DNA of 64,000 bases from Vibrio ishigakensis (GCF_024347675.1 NZ_AP024881.1:2852001-2916000), one strand, 5' to 3'; counted from the stretch's first letter, positions 1 through 9,481 are shown. Notes: a model not told the origin generated them from the letters alone. A program made the numbers and translations.

Positions 1-594
1 AACAACATCATCCATATGTTTGCCTTGCCATCGATGGTAGCTCAACTGATTATTCAGCTGCCGAACTGCACCTTGAGTGAGCTAAAGAAAACAATTGCGA
101 TCTTGTATCCATTCCTGCGCAAAGAGCTGTTTCTCTCTTACGACGAAGCTGAACTGGAACAGAAGATTGAACAGGTTATCGCCGAGCTAGGCCGCCAAGG
201 GCTGATTGAGGTTAATGGTGAAGAGATCCTGCTGAATCAAGCAAACATTCATACCCTTCAACTTCTATCTCGAACCATCTCTGAGACGTTGCAACGCTAC
301 AGCATTGCGGTAAATCTGCTGGTTGCTCAACCTGAACTGGCCAAGGGTGACCTTGAGAAGCTAAGCCAAGTTATTGCGCAGCGCTTAGGACGACTGCATG
401 GTATCAATGCTCCTGAGTTCTTCGATAAAGGGGTGTTTACCGCACTTATCTTTACCCTTAAATCTCAAGGATATCTAGATAGTGATGGTAATTGCGACCT
501 AGCACGAACCCAAGAGTTGGCAGATATCCTGTTACGGATACTTGCTCCAGAGGTGAAGCTCACAATCCGCGAAGGTATTGCTCAAGCCATATAA
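1..594 (+). CDS. plsB: Glycerol-3-phosphate acyltransferase PlsB, C-terminal part (5' end outside window)
   Basis: The reading frame is open from base 1, so this is the last ~198 codons of a longer gene. The visible part looks like the C-terminal alpha-helical region of PlsB (a stretch around LYPFLRKELFLSYDEAEL and a leucine-rich helical tail). PlsB is the inner-membrane enzyme that transfers an acyl group from acyl-CoA or acyl-ACP to sn-glycerol-3-phosphate, the first step of phospholipid synthesis. The catalytic HX4D region would lie upstream and cannot be seen. It converges on ubiA, with a shared terminator between them. The assignment rests on family resemblance and on its position next to ubiA. 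Confidence 0.8.
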   Translation, partial: NNIIHMFALPSMVAQLIIQLPNCTLSELKKTIAILYPFLRKELFLSYDEAELEQKIEQVIAELGRQGLIEVNGEEILLNQANIHTLQLLSRTISETLQRYSIAVNLLVAQPELAKGDLEKLSQVIAQRLGRLHGINAPEFFDKGVFTALIFTLKSQGYLDSDGNCDLARTQELADILLRILAPEVKLTIREGIAQAI

Positions 595-620
595 AAAAAG
601 CCCCGTCAGGGGCTTTTTTT
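593..620. terminator. Bidirectional intrinsic terminator between plsB and ubiA
   Basis: A GC-rich hairpin (AGCCCC-GTC-GGGGCT type) is flanked by an A-run on the left and a T-run on the right, so it can end transcripts from both convergent genes. It overlaps the stop codons of both plsB and ubiA. Confidence 0.9.
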
Positions 621-1473
621 ATAAATAACTGATAAAGAGACCGGCTGTCACCGCCATCCCTACATAGTTGTTATTTAAGAAGGCTTGGAAACATGGCGCC
701 CGCTCTCTGGTCTTAATCAACCACTGCTGATACACAAACAAGCCACCGGCGACCAATACGCCCCAGTAGTAAGCAGCAGTCAATGACTCGAGCATGCCAA
801 CTAGCAGTAGTAGTGCAATAGATACCGCCTGCAAAACACCAATGATTAGTTTATCGTAGCGACCAAACAAAATAGCAGTCGACTTAATGCCTACCTTAAG
901 GTCATCTTCTCTATCTACCATAGCGTATTGGGTATCGTAGGCGATGGTCCACAGTAGGTTAATCACGAACAAGAGCCAAGCCATTGGCTCAACAGTCCCA
1001 GACTCAGCGGCCCACGCCATAGGAATAGCCCAACTAAAGGCCATGCCTAGCACCAATTGAGGTAGATGAGTAAAGCGTTTCATAAATGGATATAGCGCTG
1101 CCAACGCAATACCCACAAAAGAGAGCTGAATAGTTAGGGTATTCATGGTTAGAACCAACGCGAATGCCAGCAAACTCAGTACACCAAACAGGACTAAAGC
1201 CTCTTTTGCGGTAACCAGTCCACTTGGGATAGGACGCTGCTTAGTACGCTCTACGTGTCCATCGAAGTTTCGGTCAGCGTAATCGTTAATCACACAGCCG
1301 GCTGAGCGCATCAACAAAACTCCAATGCAGAATACGATAAGTACTGTCCATTGCGGTTGACCTTTTGCGGCCATCAACAACGCCCAAAGGGTCGGCCAAA
1401 GAAGCAATAGACTGCCAATTGGGCGGTCCATTCGCATTAAGAAATAGTAAGCACGAAGCTTAGCAACCGTCAT
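619..1473 (-). CDS. ubiA: 4-hydroxybenzoate octaprenyltransferase UbiA
   Basis: This integral membrane prenyltransferase attaches the polyprenyl tail to 4-hydroxybenzoate in ubiquinone synthesis. From the chosen start ([10 protein letters not shown]) it is 284 residues. Both aspartate-rich Mg-diphosphate motifs are present: NDYADRNFD near residues 63-71 and [12 protein letters not shown] near 180-191. Several hydrophobic helices lie between and after them. The frame stays open 23 codons further upstream, but that stretch overlaps the end of ubiC and does not look like the family N-terminus. The ATG at 1473 overlaps the ubiC stop by 14 bases, which indicates translational coupling in a ubiC-ubiA operon. 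Confidence 0.95.
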   Translation of the reverse strand: MTVAKLRAYYFLMRMDRPIGSLLLLWPTLWALLMAAKGQPQWTVLIVFCIGVLLMRSAGCVINDYADRNFDGHVERTKQRPIPSGLVTAKEALVLFGVLSLLAFALVLTMNTLTIQLSFVGIALAALYPFMKRFTHLPQLVLGMAFSWAIPMAWAAESGTVEPMAWLLFVINLLWTIAYDTQYAMVDREDDLKVGIKSTAILFGRYDKLIIGVLQAVSIALLLLVGMLESLTAAYYWGVLVAGGLFVYQQWLIKTRERAPCFQAFLNNNYVGMAVTAGLFISYL

Positions 1474-2011
1474 CTGTTTTCCTTTCACTGTATATCGGCG
1501 CATCTGGTAGGAATATCTCTGCCACCAGCATAGGCCTTTCATTCATCCATAAACGTGAGCGACGTGCAAAAAGCACTTCTCCAGCAATCTCTACCTGTGC
1601 TACCTGCAAGCCATCTCGATAGGCACCCTCGGAGTTGAAAACTGTCACGCCAAGAGGAAGAGAGCCTTGATTTTCAAGGTCATGTGGCTGTGCCGCCAAT
1701 GAGGTTTGAGGGATCAGGGTTCGGCCGTACACCCAGTCATGTCTATCACCACGCAGAATCACTTCACGCAATAGACAGGCTTCATTGGATAGAAAGCCTT
1801 GTTCTTGAGTCGTTAGAGAATCAGCAGGAACCTTACTGTTAGTAAATACCTCAACACTGAGTTCTTCGCATTGCTCAGCCAAACGGTGAGACAAAGAGTC
1901 TTTCTCTAAAAGCCAACAGCGTATGTTTGAATCAGGAAAATGGAAAACCTCTGGTTCTTGCCACTTTGCGGATTGGAGGGCGAGTTCAAAGGCTCGAATT
2001 AGACTGGTCAT
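1460..2011 (-). CDS. ubiC: Chorismate lyase UbiC
   Basis: UbiC removes pyruvate from chorismate to give 4-hydroxybenzoate, the substrate of UbiA encoded just downstream. The protein shows the family pattern: an N-terminal WxxP-type stretch ([11 protein letters not shown]), an [11 protein letters not shown] segment, a central [21 protein letters not shown] block containing the expected substrate-binding Arg, and the C-terminal [25 protein letters not shown] ending. The ATG at 2011 (183 residues) is preferred because its N-terminus aligns with the family; a GTG at 2032 would add seven residues. No strong ribosome binding site decides between the two. Confidence 0.93.
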   Translation of the reverse strand: MTSLIRAFELALQSAKWQEPEVFHFPDSNIRCWLLEKDSLSHRLAEQCEELSVEVFTNSKVPADSLTTQEQGFLSNEACLLREVILRGDRHDWVYGRTLIPQTSLAAQPHDLENQGSLPLGVTVFNSEGAYRDGLQVAQVEIAGEVLFARRSRLWMNERPMLVAEIFLPDAPIYSERKTDDGC

Positions 2012-2096
2012 AAATTTATTGGAGCTAAACACCCTAAAGATTACTACGTGGGCATTGTAGCAATCTCTAGATGTGCGGTTAACTTAGATTTTCAAT

Positions 2097-2930
2097 TTAA
2101 GTGAGCTGAGGCTTTGAACTATCAAACCAGCCTAACATTAGGCCAGCAAATAATCCTGCTAGGTGAGCGGCATTAGCTATAGCCATATATGGCTGAACAA
2201 AACCGAGCACAAGCCAGATCAGCATGAAAACAAGGATAGGCTTCTGGATAATCAGCCCTAATTGAGGAGCTCGGGCCGTCATTACCCAGAAATAACCAAC
2301 TAGCGCATACACGACGCCACTTAAACCACCGAAATTCGCCCCTTCTATCCAGTATTGGGCACAGCCCGACAACAGAGCAGAGACCAAGAAGATCTTAAGT
2401 AGCCTTCCTTTTCCTAGCCTTTGTTCTATGTCTCCACCCAGTTGCCACCACCATAAAAGGTTAAAAGTGATATGCAGGATAGAGAAATGCAATACAGCGT
2501 GGGAGAAATATCGCCACACTTGGAATTGCTGACTAGCGAAAGCTGGAAAGTGGAACCATTCGAATATCTGTTGTTGCCATCCAATCAACCTTGGAATGTA
2601 CAACACAATACAGATCGCCATTATCCCCAAAGTCACGACACCCGCTTTAGCCTTTAGCATCTGCATCATGTTTGGCGAAGAATAGCGAAAGACCTGCTTT
2701 CTGCTGTCGGCTACCTCCCAAGAAGCGGCCTGATAGCGATTATGGTGTGGATTGGAGGAAAAGGTTTTCAGTTCCTGCTGTACCCTATCGATCTGCTCCT
2801 CATCGTGGAGCCATAGGGCAAACATCCCATCACCTTCCGGCATCTGAGACAGGGTTACACCCTGAGATGCCATGTAATCGATGAAAGACTGAGCCAGTCT
2901 AGGATTGTTGAATTGAGTGAGACGTATCAT
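2097..2930 (-). CDS. glpG: Rhomboid intramembrane serine protease GlpG
   Basis: A 277-residue rhomboid protease of the inner membrane. It has a cytosolic N-terminal domain of ~90 residues followed by about six transmembrane helices. The catalytic serine sits in the [14 protein letters not shown] motif and the catalytic histidine in [16 protein letters not shown] near the C-terminus. The conserved WR motif of loop L1 appears as [14 protein letters not shown]. It overlaps the glpE stop by four bases (ATGA), so glpE and glpG form one transcript. The physiological substrates are not indicated by the sequence. Confidence 0.95.
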   Translation of the reverse strand: MIRLTQFNNPRLAQSFIDYMASQGVTLSQMPEGDGMFALWLHDEEQIDRVQQELKTFSSNPHHNRYQAASWEVADSRKQVFRYSSPNMMQMLKAKAGVVTLGIMAICIVLYIPRLIGWQQQIFEWFHFPAFASQQFQVWRYFSHAVLHFSILHITFNLLWWWQLGGDIEQRLGKGRLLKIFLVSALLSGCAQYWIEGANFGGLSGVVYALVGYFWVMTARAPQLGLIIQKPILVFMLIWLVLGFVQPYMAIANAAHLAGLFAGLMLGWFDSSKPQLT

Positions 2931-3250
2931 TCAACGCTCTCAACCGGCAGTTGCTCTCGCCTCCATGCCTCGAAACCACCATCAACGGTGTAAACCTCTT
3001 CGAAGCCTTGATTCAATAGATACTGAGCCGCACCGACACTACTGATACCGTGATAGCACATCACCATCACTGGCTCTTCGTAATCGGACTCTTGTATGAA
3101 TTGCGTTAGGGTGTGGTCGGTCAAATGGAAGGCATTGGTTGGATGCGCCAAAGCGAAAGACTGTGGGTCTCTAATATCTACCAAACGGGCTTTACCTTGT
3201 TGCTGTTTTTCTAGTGCTGATTGCACGTTGATATGTAGTACTTCTTCCAT
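2927..3250 (-). CDS. glpE: Thiosulfate sulfurtransferase GlpE (single-domain rhodanese)
   Basis: A 107-residue single rhodanese domain. The active-site cysteine lies in [17 protein letters not shown], and the conserved [20 protein letters not shown] block precedes it. The family moves sulfane sulfur from thiosulfate to cyanide or thiol acceptors in the cytoplasm. It is the first gene of a glpE-glpG pair. The long upstream region contains several DnaA-box-like sequences, described separately. Confidence 0.93.
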   Translation of the reverse strand: MEEVLHINVQSALEKQQQGKARLVDIRDPQSFALAHPTNAFHLTDHTLTQFIQESDYEEPVMVMCYHGISSVGAAQYLLNQGFEEVYTVDGGFEAWRREQLPVESVE

Positions 3251-3340
3251 CTGTTTTGTTCTCTTTCAAAAATCCTATCCAAGGCGAGCATAATTTAATA
3301 TACCGAGCTTTGATACAAGAATGATCAAATTGCCATCACT

Positions 3341-3527
3341 TGTGGGTAAATCTGTGGATTAAGTTGATAAAGTGGTTTCGAATAAATTGATCCACAATAT
3401 GTAGTATTGATCTTGGATAAAGTGTTGGATCGTTTTTATTAATCCCCAAACCCAAATAGCATGATAACCCTTGATATACGGCAGTTAAAGACATGCTATA
3501 TAAATTTATCCCACAGAGTTATCCACA
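3341..3527. promoter_or_regulatory. Cluster of DnaA-box-like 9-mers in the rpoH-glpE intergenic region
   Basis: The 354-base gap between glpE and rpoH is AT-rich and holds no credible gene. It contains one perfect DnaA box, TTATCCACA at 3519-3527. There are also three one-mismatch versions: TGTGGGTAA at 3341, TGTGGATTA at 3353 and TGATCCACA at 3388. A further near match with one inserted base (TTATCCCACA) starts at 3506. The region also serves as glpE upstream sequence. Function as a DnaA-binding site is inference. Confidence 0.45.
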
Positions 3528-3554
3528 GAAGAGCAATTCTATTTTAGATCCAAT

Positions 3555-3583
3555 AAAAAAGGCCAAGATCATAAATCTTGGCC
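3555..3583 (-). terminator. Intrinsic terminator of rpoH
   Basis: A perfect 9-bp stem (GGCCAAGAT with its complement) with a five-base loop is followed on the minus strand by six Ts. It lies about 20 bases past the rpoH stop codon. Confidence 0.9.
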
Positions 3584-3604
3584 TTTCTCGAAGTGCTGAG
3601 CTAA

Positions 3605-4465
3605 TTAAAGATCGCCAACGGCGCCTTTCAGCTTTTTCATTGCGTTTTTCTCTAGCTGACGGATACGCTCTGCAGATACACCGTAGGTTTCTGCAAGCTC
3701 TTGAAGGGTCGACTTCTGATCATCCAACCAACGAGAGCGCACGATGTGTTGGCTTCGCTCATCCAAAGTCGCCAGTGCATTCGCTAGACGCGCGTTAGTG
3801 TGATTTTCCCAGTTGTCTGCTTCATAGCTTTCAGCAACGTCTGAATGTTTATCTTCCAGATACAGCGCTGGAGCAACTGTTGGTGCTGAGGCATTGTCAT
3901 CATCATCGGCAGTAAACTCGAAGGTCGCATCTTGAGCTGCAAGACGAGATTCCATTTCGCGAACCTCTGAAGGAGACACACCTAGCTCGCTGGCTACTGT
4001 CTCAACTTCACCTTGGTTAAACCAACCAAGACGCTTCTTGTTCTTTCTCAGATTGAAGAACAATTTACGCTGAGCCTTAGTCGTGGCAACCTTAACGATA
4101 CGCCAGTTACGCAACACATACTCGTGAATCTCGGCTTTAATCCAATGAACGGCAAAAGATACCAAGCGAACCCCTACTTCAGGGTTGAAGCGCTTAACTG
4201 CCTTCATTAGACCGATGTTACCTTCTTGAACTAAGTCAGCCAGTGGCAGACCGTAGCCAGAATAACCTCGAGCGACATGAACAACAAAACGCAAATGAGA
4301 TAGGATCAGCTCTTTCGCAGCCTCAATCTCACCTTTGTAATGTAAACGCTCGGCCAGTTCTCTCTCTTTCTCAGCGGTCAGCATTGGGTAGCTGTTGGCT
4401 GAGCTGATGTAGCTGTCTAGGCTATCTTGAGATACCACTGCCATTGCAAACGTTTTATTAGTCAT
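3605..4465 (-). CDS. rpoH: RNA polymerase heat-shock sigma factor RpoH (sigma-32)
   Basis: A 286-residue sigma-70 family factor directing RNA polymerase to heat-shock promoters. Region 2 is seen as [36 protein letters not shown] with the preceding GYGLPLADL. The diagnostic RpoH box ([10 protein letters not shown]) is at about residues 132-141. The C-terminal region 4.2 helix-turn-helix is [28 protein letters not shown]. The ATG at 4465 gives the normal family length. It lies next to the ftsYEX operon on the same strand, as in other gammaproteobacteria. Translational heat control by mRNA structure is known for the family but was not folded here. Confidence 0.97.
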   Translation of the reverse strand: MTNKTFAMAVVSQDSLDSYISSANSYPMLTAEKERELAERLHYKGEIEAAKELILSHLRFVVHVARGYSGYGLPLADLVQEGNIGLMKAVKRFNPEVGVRLVSFAVHWIKAEIHEYVLRNWRIVKVATTKAQRKLFFNLRKNKKRLGWFNQGEVETVASELGVSPSEVREMESRLAAQDATFEFTADDDDNASAPTVAPALYLEDKHSDVAESYEADNWENHTNARLANALATLDERSQHIVRSRWLDDQKSTLQELAETYGVSAERIRQLEKNAMKKLKGAVGDL

Positions 4466-4631
4466 TCAATTCCTCTTTCACTGAATCGTACTACTTAATC
4501 CACTGTTAATTTAGCGAGTGCTAAAAAAAGGTGGACTGAATATTATGCACAGAAATTCGTCTAGAGCAAGTTCAAGTCTGTGAGTCAATGCATAGAGTTG
4601 AAAGCTTGCCCTAGGGTAAGACATAGAAATT

Positions 4632-5582
4632 TTAGGTAGGTTCAATTTCAGAAAGATGACGACGTGCCGAAGCTTGTGCAGCAAATAGACCAAGGAAGCC
4701 ACCAAGTAGGAACAGAATTAAGGTTTCATCGATATCTAGACGAGTAAAACCAAAGCTACTGTCATAAAGGCTGGCCACCAGCTCAACTGAGCTGCCCAAC
4801 ACAAGAGAAAGAACTAGGGTCACCAACCACGCCAGTATGGCACCTAGTAGCCCCAACCACATACCCGAATAAAGATATGGTCTTAGAATATAGCTATTGG
4901 TAGCACCCAAGAACTTCATGACCTGAATCTCTTGCTTGTGAGCAAGCACACTAAAGCGCATGGTATTGCCAATGATAAGCACCACAGCAATGAGCATCAT
5001 CACTGCAAGTGAGACCGCTAGAGCGCTACTCAACGTCTTTACCGCATCGAATCGCTGTAACCAATCCTTATCCAGACGAATATCGGTAAAGTCGCTCTTG
5101 TGTTGCTCAGCAAGCTGAAGAATGTGTCGCTGAGCTGACTCGGTGGCTTGTGCAGGGTGGATTACCAATAGCGCAGGAAGTGCATCCTCATCCAAAAGGC
5201 TCATAGTACTCTCAAAGCCAGATACCTGACTCAGATCTGCCAAGCCCTGTTGGGAAGAGATATACTCAACCATTTCAACCGCGCTATCACTTTCTATCTC
5301 ATCCTTTAGCAGCATAATGCGAGCTTCAGGGGTGCCCTCTTTTAGATAGGCGCTGATAGCTGCAGGCTGATTCACCTGCTCAGAAGCGATTACTACGTTC
5401 TTTGCGACTACATACAAGCTCGCTGGAAGTGCTAAGATAATGGCAATAACTGCAAGGGTGAACATACTGCCGAGAGGTCTTTGAACAAGATCCCTCAGTG
5501 CGCCCTTAGCCACTAATAAATGCGAACGGAAGTAGCCGACTTTCGCAACCTGTCCCTTATTGCCCATAGCCAGCAGCCTCAC
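4632..5582 (-). CDS. ftsX: Cell division ABC transporter-like membrane protein FtsX
   Basis: FtsX is the membrane partner of FtsE. The complex sits at the division septum and activates peptidoglycan amidases through a periplasmic loop. The sequence shows an N-terminal cytosolic stretch, a first transmembrane helix (FTLAVIAIILALPASLYVV), a long periplasmic domain, and three C-terminal helices of the FtsX permease fold. The start is uncertain: a GTG at 5582 has AAGGA in good position and overlaps ftsE by 26 bases, while the ATG at 5567 gives a protein five residues shorter. Either way it is translationally coupled to ftsE. Confidence 0.94.
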   Translation of the reverse strand: MRLLAMGNKGQVAKVGYFRSHLLVAKGALRDLVQRPLGSMFTLAVIAIILALPASLYVVAKNVVIASEQVNQPAAISAYLKEGTPEARIMLLKDEIESDSAVEMVEYISSQQGLADLSQVSGFESTMSLLDEDALPALLVIHPAQATESAQRHILQLAEQHKSDFTDIRLDKDWLQRFDAVKTLSSALAVSLAVMMLIAVVLIIGNTMRFSVLAHKQEIQVMKFLGATNSYILRPYLYSGMWLGLLGAILAWLVTLVLSLVLGSSVELVASLYDSSFGFTRLDIDETLILFLLGGFLGLFAAQASARRHLSEIEPT

Positions 5583-6231
5583 TCAAAAATCCTTGGTTAA
5601 GTTCAAAGCGACGATACTGACGACGCTGTTCCATCATGCCCACATCGTGGGTCGCAATAAGGATGGAAACGCCTGCTCGGTTGAACTCCTCAAACAGTCT
5701 AAAGATGCGATTCGATAGCTCAGGGTCTAGGTTACCCGTAGGCTCATCGGCCAAAAGCAGAGTGGGTCTGTTAACCACCGCTCTTGCGATACCCACACGC
5801 TGTTGCTCACCACCAGAGAGTTGAGAAGGCAGGCAACGCGCTTTATCCAAAAGACCTGTTTTATCCAGAGCGGCGTTTACGCGACGCTTGATTTCATTTT
5901 CAGCGTAGGACTCGATACGCATCGGTAAAGCCACATTGTCGTAAACACTTCGATCCATCAACAATCTGTGGTCTTGGAACACGATACCGATATTACGACG
6001 CAAAAACGGGATGTCTTTATCGCTGATACGGGTGATATCGTGCTCGTTAAATAAGATCTTTCCGTCTGTTGGCCTTTCCATGGCGCAGATTAATTTGAGT
6101 AAGGTACTCTTACCTGCACCTGAGTGCCCACCAAGAAATGCCATCTCACCCTTTCGCAGGTGAAAGTCCACCTTTTGTAGGGCCTGATGACCACCGCGAT
6201 AAGCCTTACTTACCTGTTGAAAATTAATCAC
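5557..6231 (-). CDS. ftsE: Cell division ATP-binding protein FtsE
   Basis: A 224-residue ABC ATPase that drives FtsX at the septum. The Walker A motif GGHSGAGKST is at about residues 34-43. The signature LSGGEQQRVGIARA is near 138, and Walker B with the catalytic glutamate (LLLADEPTGNLDPE) is near 160. The switch histidine is in ATHD. It lies 23 bases downstream of ftsY and overlaps ftsX, giving the conserved ftsY-ftsE-ftsX order. Confidence 0.97.
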   Translation of the reverse strand: MINFQQVSKAYRGGHQALQKVDFHLRKGEMAFLGGHSGAGKSTLLKLICAMERPTDGKILFNEHDITRISDKDIPFLRRNIGIVFQDHRLLMDRSVYDNVALPMRIESYAENEIKRRVNAALDKTGLLDKARCLPSQLSGGEQQRVGIARAVVNRPTLLLADEPTGNLDPELSNRIFRLFEEFNRAGVSILIATHDVGMMEQRRQYRRFELNQGFLSEAAGYGQ

Positions 6232-6254
6232 TTAACTATCCTTGCGCTTTGGAC

Positions 6255-7442
6255 TTATTCGTCTCGACTAAATAGAGCTTCGATGAAATCTTGGGTCTCA
6301 AATGGACGTAGATCATCGATACCCTCACCCACACCGATAAAGCGGATTGGGATATTGAATTTGTCTGCTAGAGCAAAGATAACGCCACCTTTAGCGGTGC
6401 CGTCGAGTTTAGTCAGTGTAATACCAGTAACCGGAGCAACATCGCTAAACAGTTTTGCTTGGCTGATAGCATTCTGGCCAGTACCTGCATCTAGGGTAAG
6501 CATGATTTCATGGGGAGCGCTGTCATCAATCTTCTTCATTACGCGAACAATCTTGCGAAGCTCTTCCATCAGATTGCTCTTATTCTGCAATCGACCTGCT
6601 GTATCTGCGATCACCACATCGTAGCCACGCGCTTTAGCTGCTTCGATAGCATCGAAGATAACCGAAGCACTGTCAGCACCTGTGTGTTGAGCGATAACTG
6701 GAACTTCGTTGCGCTGCCCCCAAACCTGAAGCTGCTCAACCGCGGCTGCACGGAAAGTATCACCTGCGGCTAGCATCACCTTCTTACCTTGAGATTGGAA
6801 TTGCTTGGCAAGCTTACCGATAGTAGTTGTCTTACCGACACCGTTTACGCCAACCATTAAGATGACATAAGGGGTCTTTTTCTCATCAACCTCTAACGGC
6901 TTCTCAACCTGAGTCAAGATCTCTGCCATCTCCTGCTTAAGCAGATCATACAGAGCTTCACCGTCTTTTAGGTCTTGGCGAGAGGCTTTTTCGGTTAGGT
7001 TGTCGATGATCTTCATGGTGGTTTCCATGCCCACATCGGCAATCAATAGCTGTTCTTCTAGCTCTTCGAATAGGTCATCATCGATCTTCTTGCCTTTAAA
7101 CAGGCCAAAGAAACCGGCGCCTATGTTGGCTTTGGTGCGCGCCAGGCTGCGCTTAAGGCGAGCAAAGAAACTCTCGGTAGGCTTTTCTTGAACCTCTGGT
7201 TGTACAACTGGTGCTTGTAACTCTTCAGGTTCTTCTTCGGCTACAACCTCTTCAGTAACTTGTTCAGTTTCAGCTACCGGCTCAGTAGTTTCGGTTTCTT
7301 GCTCAACCTCAGAGGCTTGTTGTTCTAGCACTTCCTCTTGTGAGGCTTGCTCTTCTTGAGTTTGTTTCTGTTCCGCTGGAGCTTGTTCTTCGTCACCGAA
7401 TCCAAGCCACGACAGCAACCCGCGTTTCTTCTTATCCGTCAT
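6255..7442 (-). CDS. ftsY: Signal recognition particle receptor FtsY
   Basis: FtsY is the GTPase receptor that docks SRP-ribosome complexes to the inner membrane. The first ~100 residues form the acidic A domain, rich in Glu, Gln and Val with repeated EEV/ETE-like units. The NG domain follows from about residue 90: the N helices, the G1 loop GVNGVGKTTTIGKLA, DTAGRLQNK (G3) and TKLDGTAKGG (G4/G5). Length 395 is typical. It is the first gene of the ftsYEX operon and is divergent from rsmD. Confidence 0.97.
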   Translation of the reverse strand: MTDKKKRGLLSWLGFGDEEQAPAEQKQTQEEQASQEEVLEQQASEVEQETETTEPVAETEQVTEEVVAEEEPEELQAPVVQPEVQEKPTESFFARLKRSLARTKANIGAGFFGLFKGKKIDDDLFEELEEQLLIADVGMETTMKIIDNLTEKASRQDLKDGEALYDLLKQEMAEILTQVEKPLEVDEKKTPYVILMVGVNGVGKTTTIGKLAKQFQSQGKKVMLAAGDTFRAAAVEQLQVWGQRNEVPVIAQHTGADSASVIFDAIEAAKARGYDVVIADTAGRLQNKSNLMEELRKIVRVMKKIDDSAPHEIMLTLDAGTGQNAISQAKLFSDVAPVTGITLTKLDGTAKGGVIFALADKFNIPIRFIGVGEGIDDLRPFETQDFIEALFSRDE

Positions 7443-7570
7443 CGGAATAAATCCTGTTTTTTACTTCTGGGCGAGACATAGCGAACGCTTCGTGCCAATT
7501 CACCATGATAGAAATTGCGTTTAAGAGTACAATTCTAAAATATTCAAGCTAAAACAGCATCAAAAATAGC

Positions 7571-8182
7571 ATGAGAAAACAACAACGCTCCTCAAGTGGC
7601 AAAAACACAGGTAAAACTCGAGCGGGTTCAGGCTCTATTCGAATTATCAGTGGCTTATGGAGAGGACGAAAACTGCCGGTTCACGACGCCGAAGGGTTAA
7701 GACCCACAACTGACAGAGTAAAAGAAACTCTATTCAATTGGATTGCCATGGATGTACCACGAGCCAAGTGTTTAGATCTTTTTGCCGGTTCTGGCGGCCT
7801 TGGTTTTGAGGCAGCGTCGAGACAAGCAGAAAAAGTCACCATGTTGGAGCTTAATAAAGAAGCCCACGCACAACTAGTGAAGAATGTCTCAACGTTAAAA
7901 GCAGACAATATTGAGGTTCTAAACAAGGACAGCCTGGAATTTTTGAAGAATAACGGCGAACCTTACGACCTCGTCTTCATCGATCCTCCCTTCCGCAAAG
8001 GGTTACTAGACGATGTTGTGAATCTGCTGGAGAGCAATCACTGGTTAGCCGATGATGCGCTAGTGTATATAGAGGCAGAGAAAGAGCTCGAATTACCAGA
8101 ATTACCATCGCACTGGCATCTTCATCGCGAGAAAGTCGCAGGTCAGGTGCGTTTTCAACTGTTTACGAGGCAAACACCATGA
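7571..8182 (+). CDS. rsmD: 16S rRNA (guanine966-N2)-methyltransferase RsmD
   Basis: A 203-residue SAM-dependent enzyme that methylates G966 of 16S rRNA. The Arg/Lys-rich N-terminus (RIISGLWRGRKLPV) is typical. The SAM-binding motif is DLFAGSGGLGFEAASRQA, and the catalytic DPPF motif of N2-guanine methyltransferases is in YDLVFIDPPFRKG. It is transcribed divergently from ftsY, the conserved arrangement, and its stop overlaps the next gene by four bases. Confidence 0.95.
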   Translation: MRKQQRSSSGKNTGKTRAGSGSIRIISGLWRGRKLPVHDAEGLRPTTDRVKETLFNWIAMDVPRAKCLDLFAGSGGLGFEAASRQAEKVTMLELNKEAHAQLVKNVSTLKADNIEVLNKDSLEFLKNNGEPYDLVFIDPPFRKGLLDDVVNLLESNHWLADDALVYIEAEKELELPELPSHWHLHREKVAGQVRFQLFTRQTP

Positions 8183-8445
8183 AATACCTACTGATCTTGG
8201 CTAAGGCGGCCATCGCTTTTGTCTGGTTTGTACTTATCTTCAACATCTTCCAACCGTTTCCAGGCAAAGCCGCCATCGCTCTGTATATCATGACCGCATT
8301 CTTGCTGATCATGCACGGCATTCAAGCTGCCATCTTTATCGGTGCGTTTGGTGACAAGATTAAAGTCACCAGTTGGGAGAAATGGTCAATACTCATCTTC
8401 GGTATCTTCGCCCTGTTAGACATTCGCCGTAAGTACATGATGTAA
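8179..8445 (+). CDS. Small inner-membrane protein, DUF1145 (YhhL-like) family
   Basis: An 88-residue hydrophobic protein with about three transmembrane helices: a first around residues 3-23, a second around LYIMTAFLLIMHGIQAAIF, and a third in WSILIFGIFALLDI. It ends in a basic RRKYMM tail. Its start overlaps the rsmD stop (ATGA), as in the E. coli rsmD-yhhL pair. No function is known for the family. An intrinsic terminator follows it. Confidence 0.8.
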   Translation: MKYLLILAKAAIAFVWFVLIFNIFQPFPGKAAIALYIMTAFLLIMHGIQAAIFIGAFGDKIKVTSWEKWSILIFGIFALLDIRRKYMM

Positions 8446-8453
8446 AAGAAATT

Positions 8454-8478
8454 AGCCTCGATTTATCGGGGCTTTTTT
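8454..8478 (+). terminator. Intrinsic terminator of the rsmD operon
   Basis: A hairpin (AGCCTCGA / TCGGGGCT) with a four-base loop and six Ts lies just after the stop codon at 8445. Confidence 0.85.
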
Positions 8479-8505
8479 GTGTCTGTGTAGAGCAGTATTT
8501 TTCAG

Positions 8506-8537
8506 AAAAAAAAGCCCTGCTCTTTGAGCAGGGCTTC
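8506..8537 (-). terminator. Terminator-like hairpin behind the tRNA-Pro remnant
   Basis: A perfect stem AGCCCTGCTC/GAGCAGGGCT is followed on the minus strand by a run of at least eight Ts. It stands about 8 bases past the broken tRNA-Pro tail, the same relation the 8611-8639 hairpin has to the intact tRNA-Pro. This suggests it is an older operon end. Confidence 0.8.
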
Positions 8538-8544
8538 TGTGTAG

Positions 8545-8566
8545 TGGTCGGTGAAGAGAGATTCGA
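8545..8566 (-). pseudogene. Remnant of a tRNA-Pro 3' end
   Basis: Twenty-one of 22 bases match the 3' terminus (CCA plus acceptor stem and part of the T arm) of the two intact tRNA-Pro genes at 8647 and 8875. After this the sequence diverges abruptly. The single mismatch is GGG to GAG. The rest of the tRNA is missing, so it cannot be functional. It is best explained as the leftover of a third copy lost by recombination. Confidence 0.75.
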
Positions 8567-8610
8567 CGCGGCGGGCTTCCGCACCCGACAGTTGTTTTGT
8601 TCAGATAAAG

Positions 8611-8639
8611 AAAAAGCTCATCATTACTGATGAGCTTTT
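8611..8639 (-). terminator. Terminator of the tRNA operon
   Basis: The stem AAAAGCTCATCA / TGATGAGCTTTT is followed by Ts on the minus strand. It lies 8 bases beyond the CCA end of the last tRNA-Pro. Confidence 0.85.
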
Positions 8640-8646
8640 CTAATAG

Positions 8647-8723
<77 letters not shown>

Positions 8724-8729
8724 AAATAA

Positions 8730-8805
8730 TGGGGTGGCTAACGGGATTTGAACCCGCGACAACTGGAATCACAATCCAGGGCTCTACCAACTGAGCTATA
8801 GCCAC
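8730..8805 (-). tRNA. tRNA-His (anticodon GUG), second copy
   Basis: A 76-base cloverleaf with encoded CCA. The anticodon loop contains TTGTGAT and the acceptor stem starts GTGGCTA. It is identical to the copy at 9004-9079. Only six bases separate it from the following tRNA-Pro. Confidence 0.96.
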
Positions 8806-8874
8806 CATCAAATTGTTGTACATCGCTGATGTTAGCCATGTAGTTGAATCAAGCTTCTGCGTGATTCTAAATAG

Positions 8875-8951
<77 letters not shown>

Positions 8952-9003
8952 ACTTATGTTTCGTCCCGATTAAATCGAAACTGGAAGCAAAGCTACCAAA
9001 GAA

Positions 9004-9079
9004 TGGGGTGGCTAACGGGATTTGAACCCGCGACAACTGGAATCACAATCCAGGGCTCTACCAACTGAGCTATAGCCAC
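9004..9079 (-). tRNA. tRNA-His (anticodon GUG), first copy
   Basis: Same 76-base sequence as the copy at 8730-8805, with CCA encoded. It lies 33 bases after tRNA-Arg and 52 bases before tRNA-Pro. Confidence 0.96.
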
Positions 9080-9112
9080 CACTATAATTTTTTACCGAAT
9101 TCGCCTCCGAAA

Positions 9113-9189
<77 letters not shown>

Positions 9190-9210
9190 ATGCCCTATCG
9201 GCGGAGTGGA

Positions 9211-9239
9211 ATAATACGGATATCACACTTTCGCGTCTA
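9211..9239 (-). promoter_or_regulatory. Probable sigma-70 promoter of the tRNA operon
   Basis: On the minus strand TAGACG and TATTAT are separated by 17 bases and followed by a GC-rich discriminator (CTCCGCCG), about 20 bases before tRNA-Arg. Such discriminators are typical of stringently controlled stable-RNA promoters. The remaining intergenic sequence up to 9481 shows no other clear feature. Confidence 0.65.
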
Positions 9240-9481
9240 GTACTTTTTGCAGTTTTTTTTATGATTGCACTTTTTTTCAACGAAACCAGTAAATAATCGT
9301 CAGTTTGCAGATGTGATTTAACCCGCGCCCCTGACAAGAGATGGTTTAATGCAACAAACATAAGATATATAATCACCCAACATTTACAACACCTTAACAG
9401 TCGATTTTAATTATTTTCATCTGATCGGCGTACATTTCGTACAAATTGTTAGGCGCTTTCCCAGGAATTAAAAGAGAGTTA

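Noticed and set aside
8545..8566. tRNA-Pro 3' fragment as a phage or island attachment site
   Set aside because: No integrase or foreign DNA lies between the fragment and the intact tRNA, only about 80 bases; a duplication remnant explains it better.
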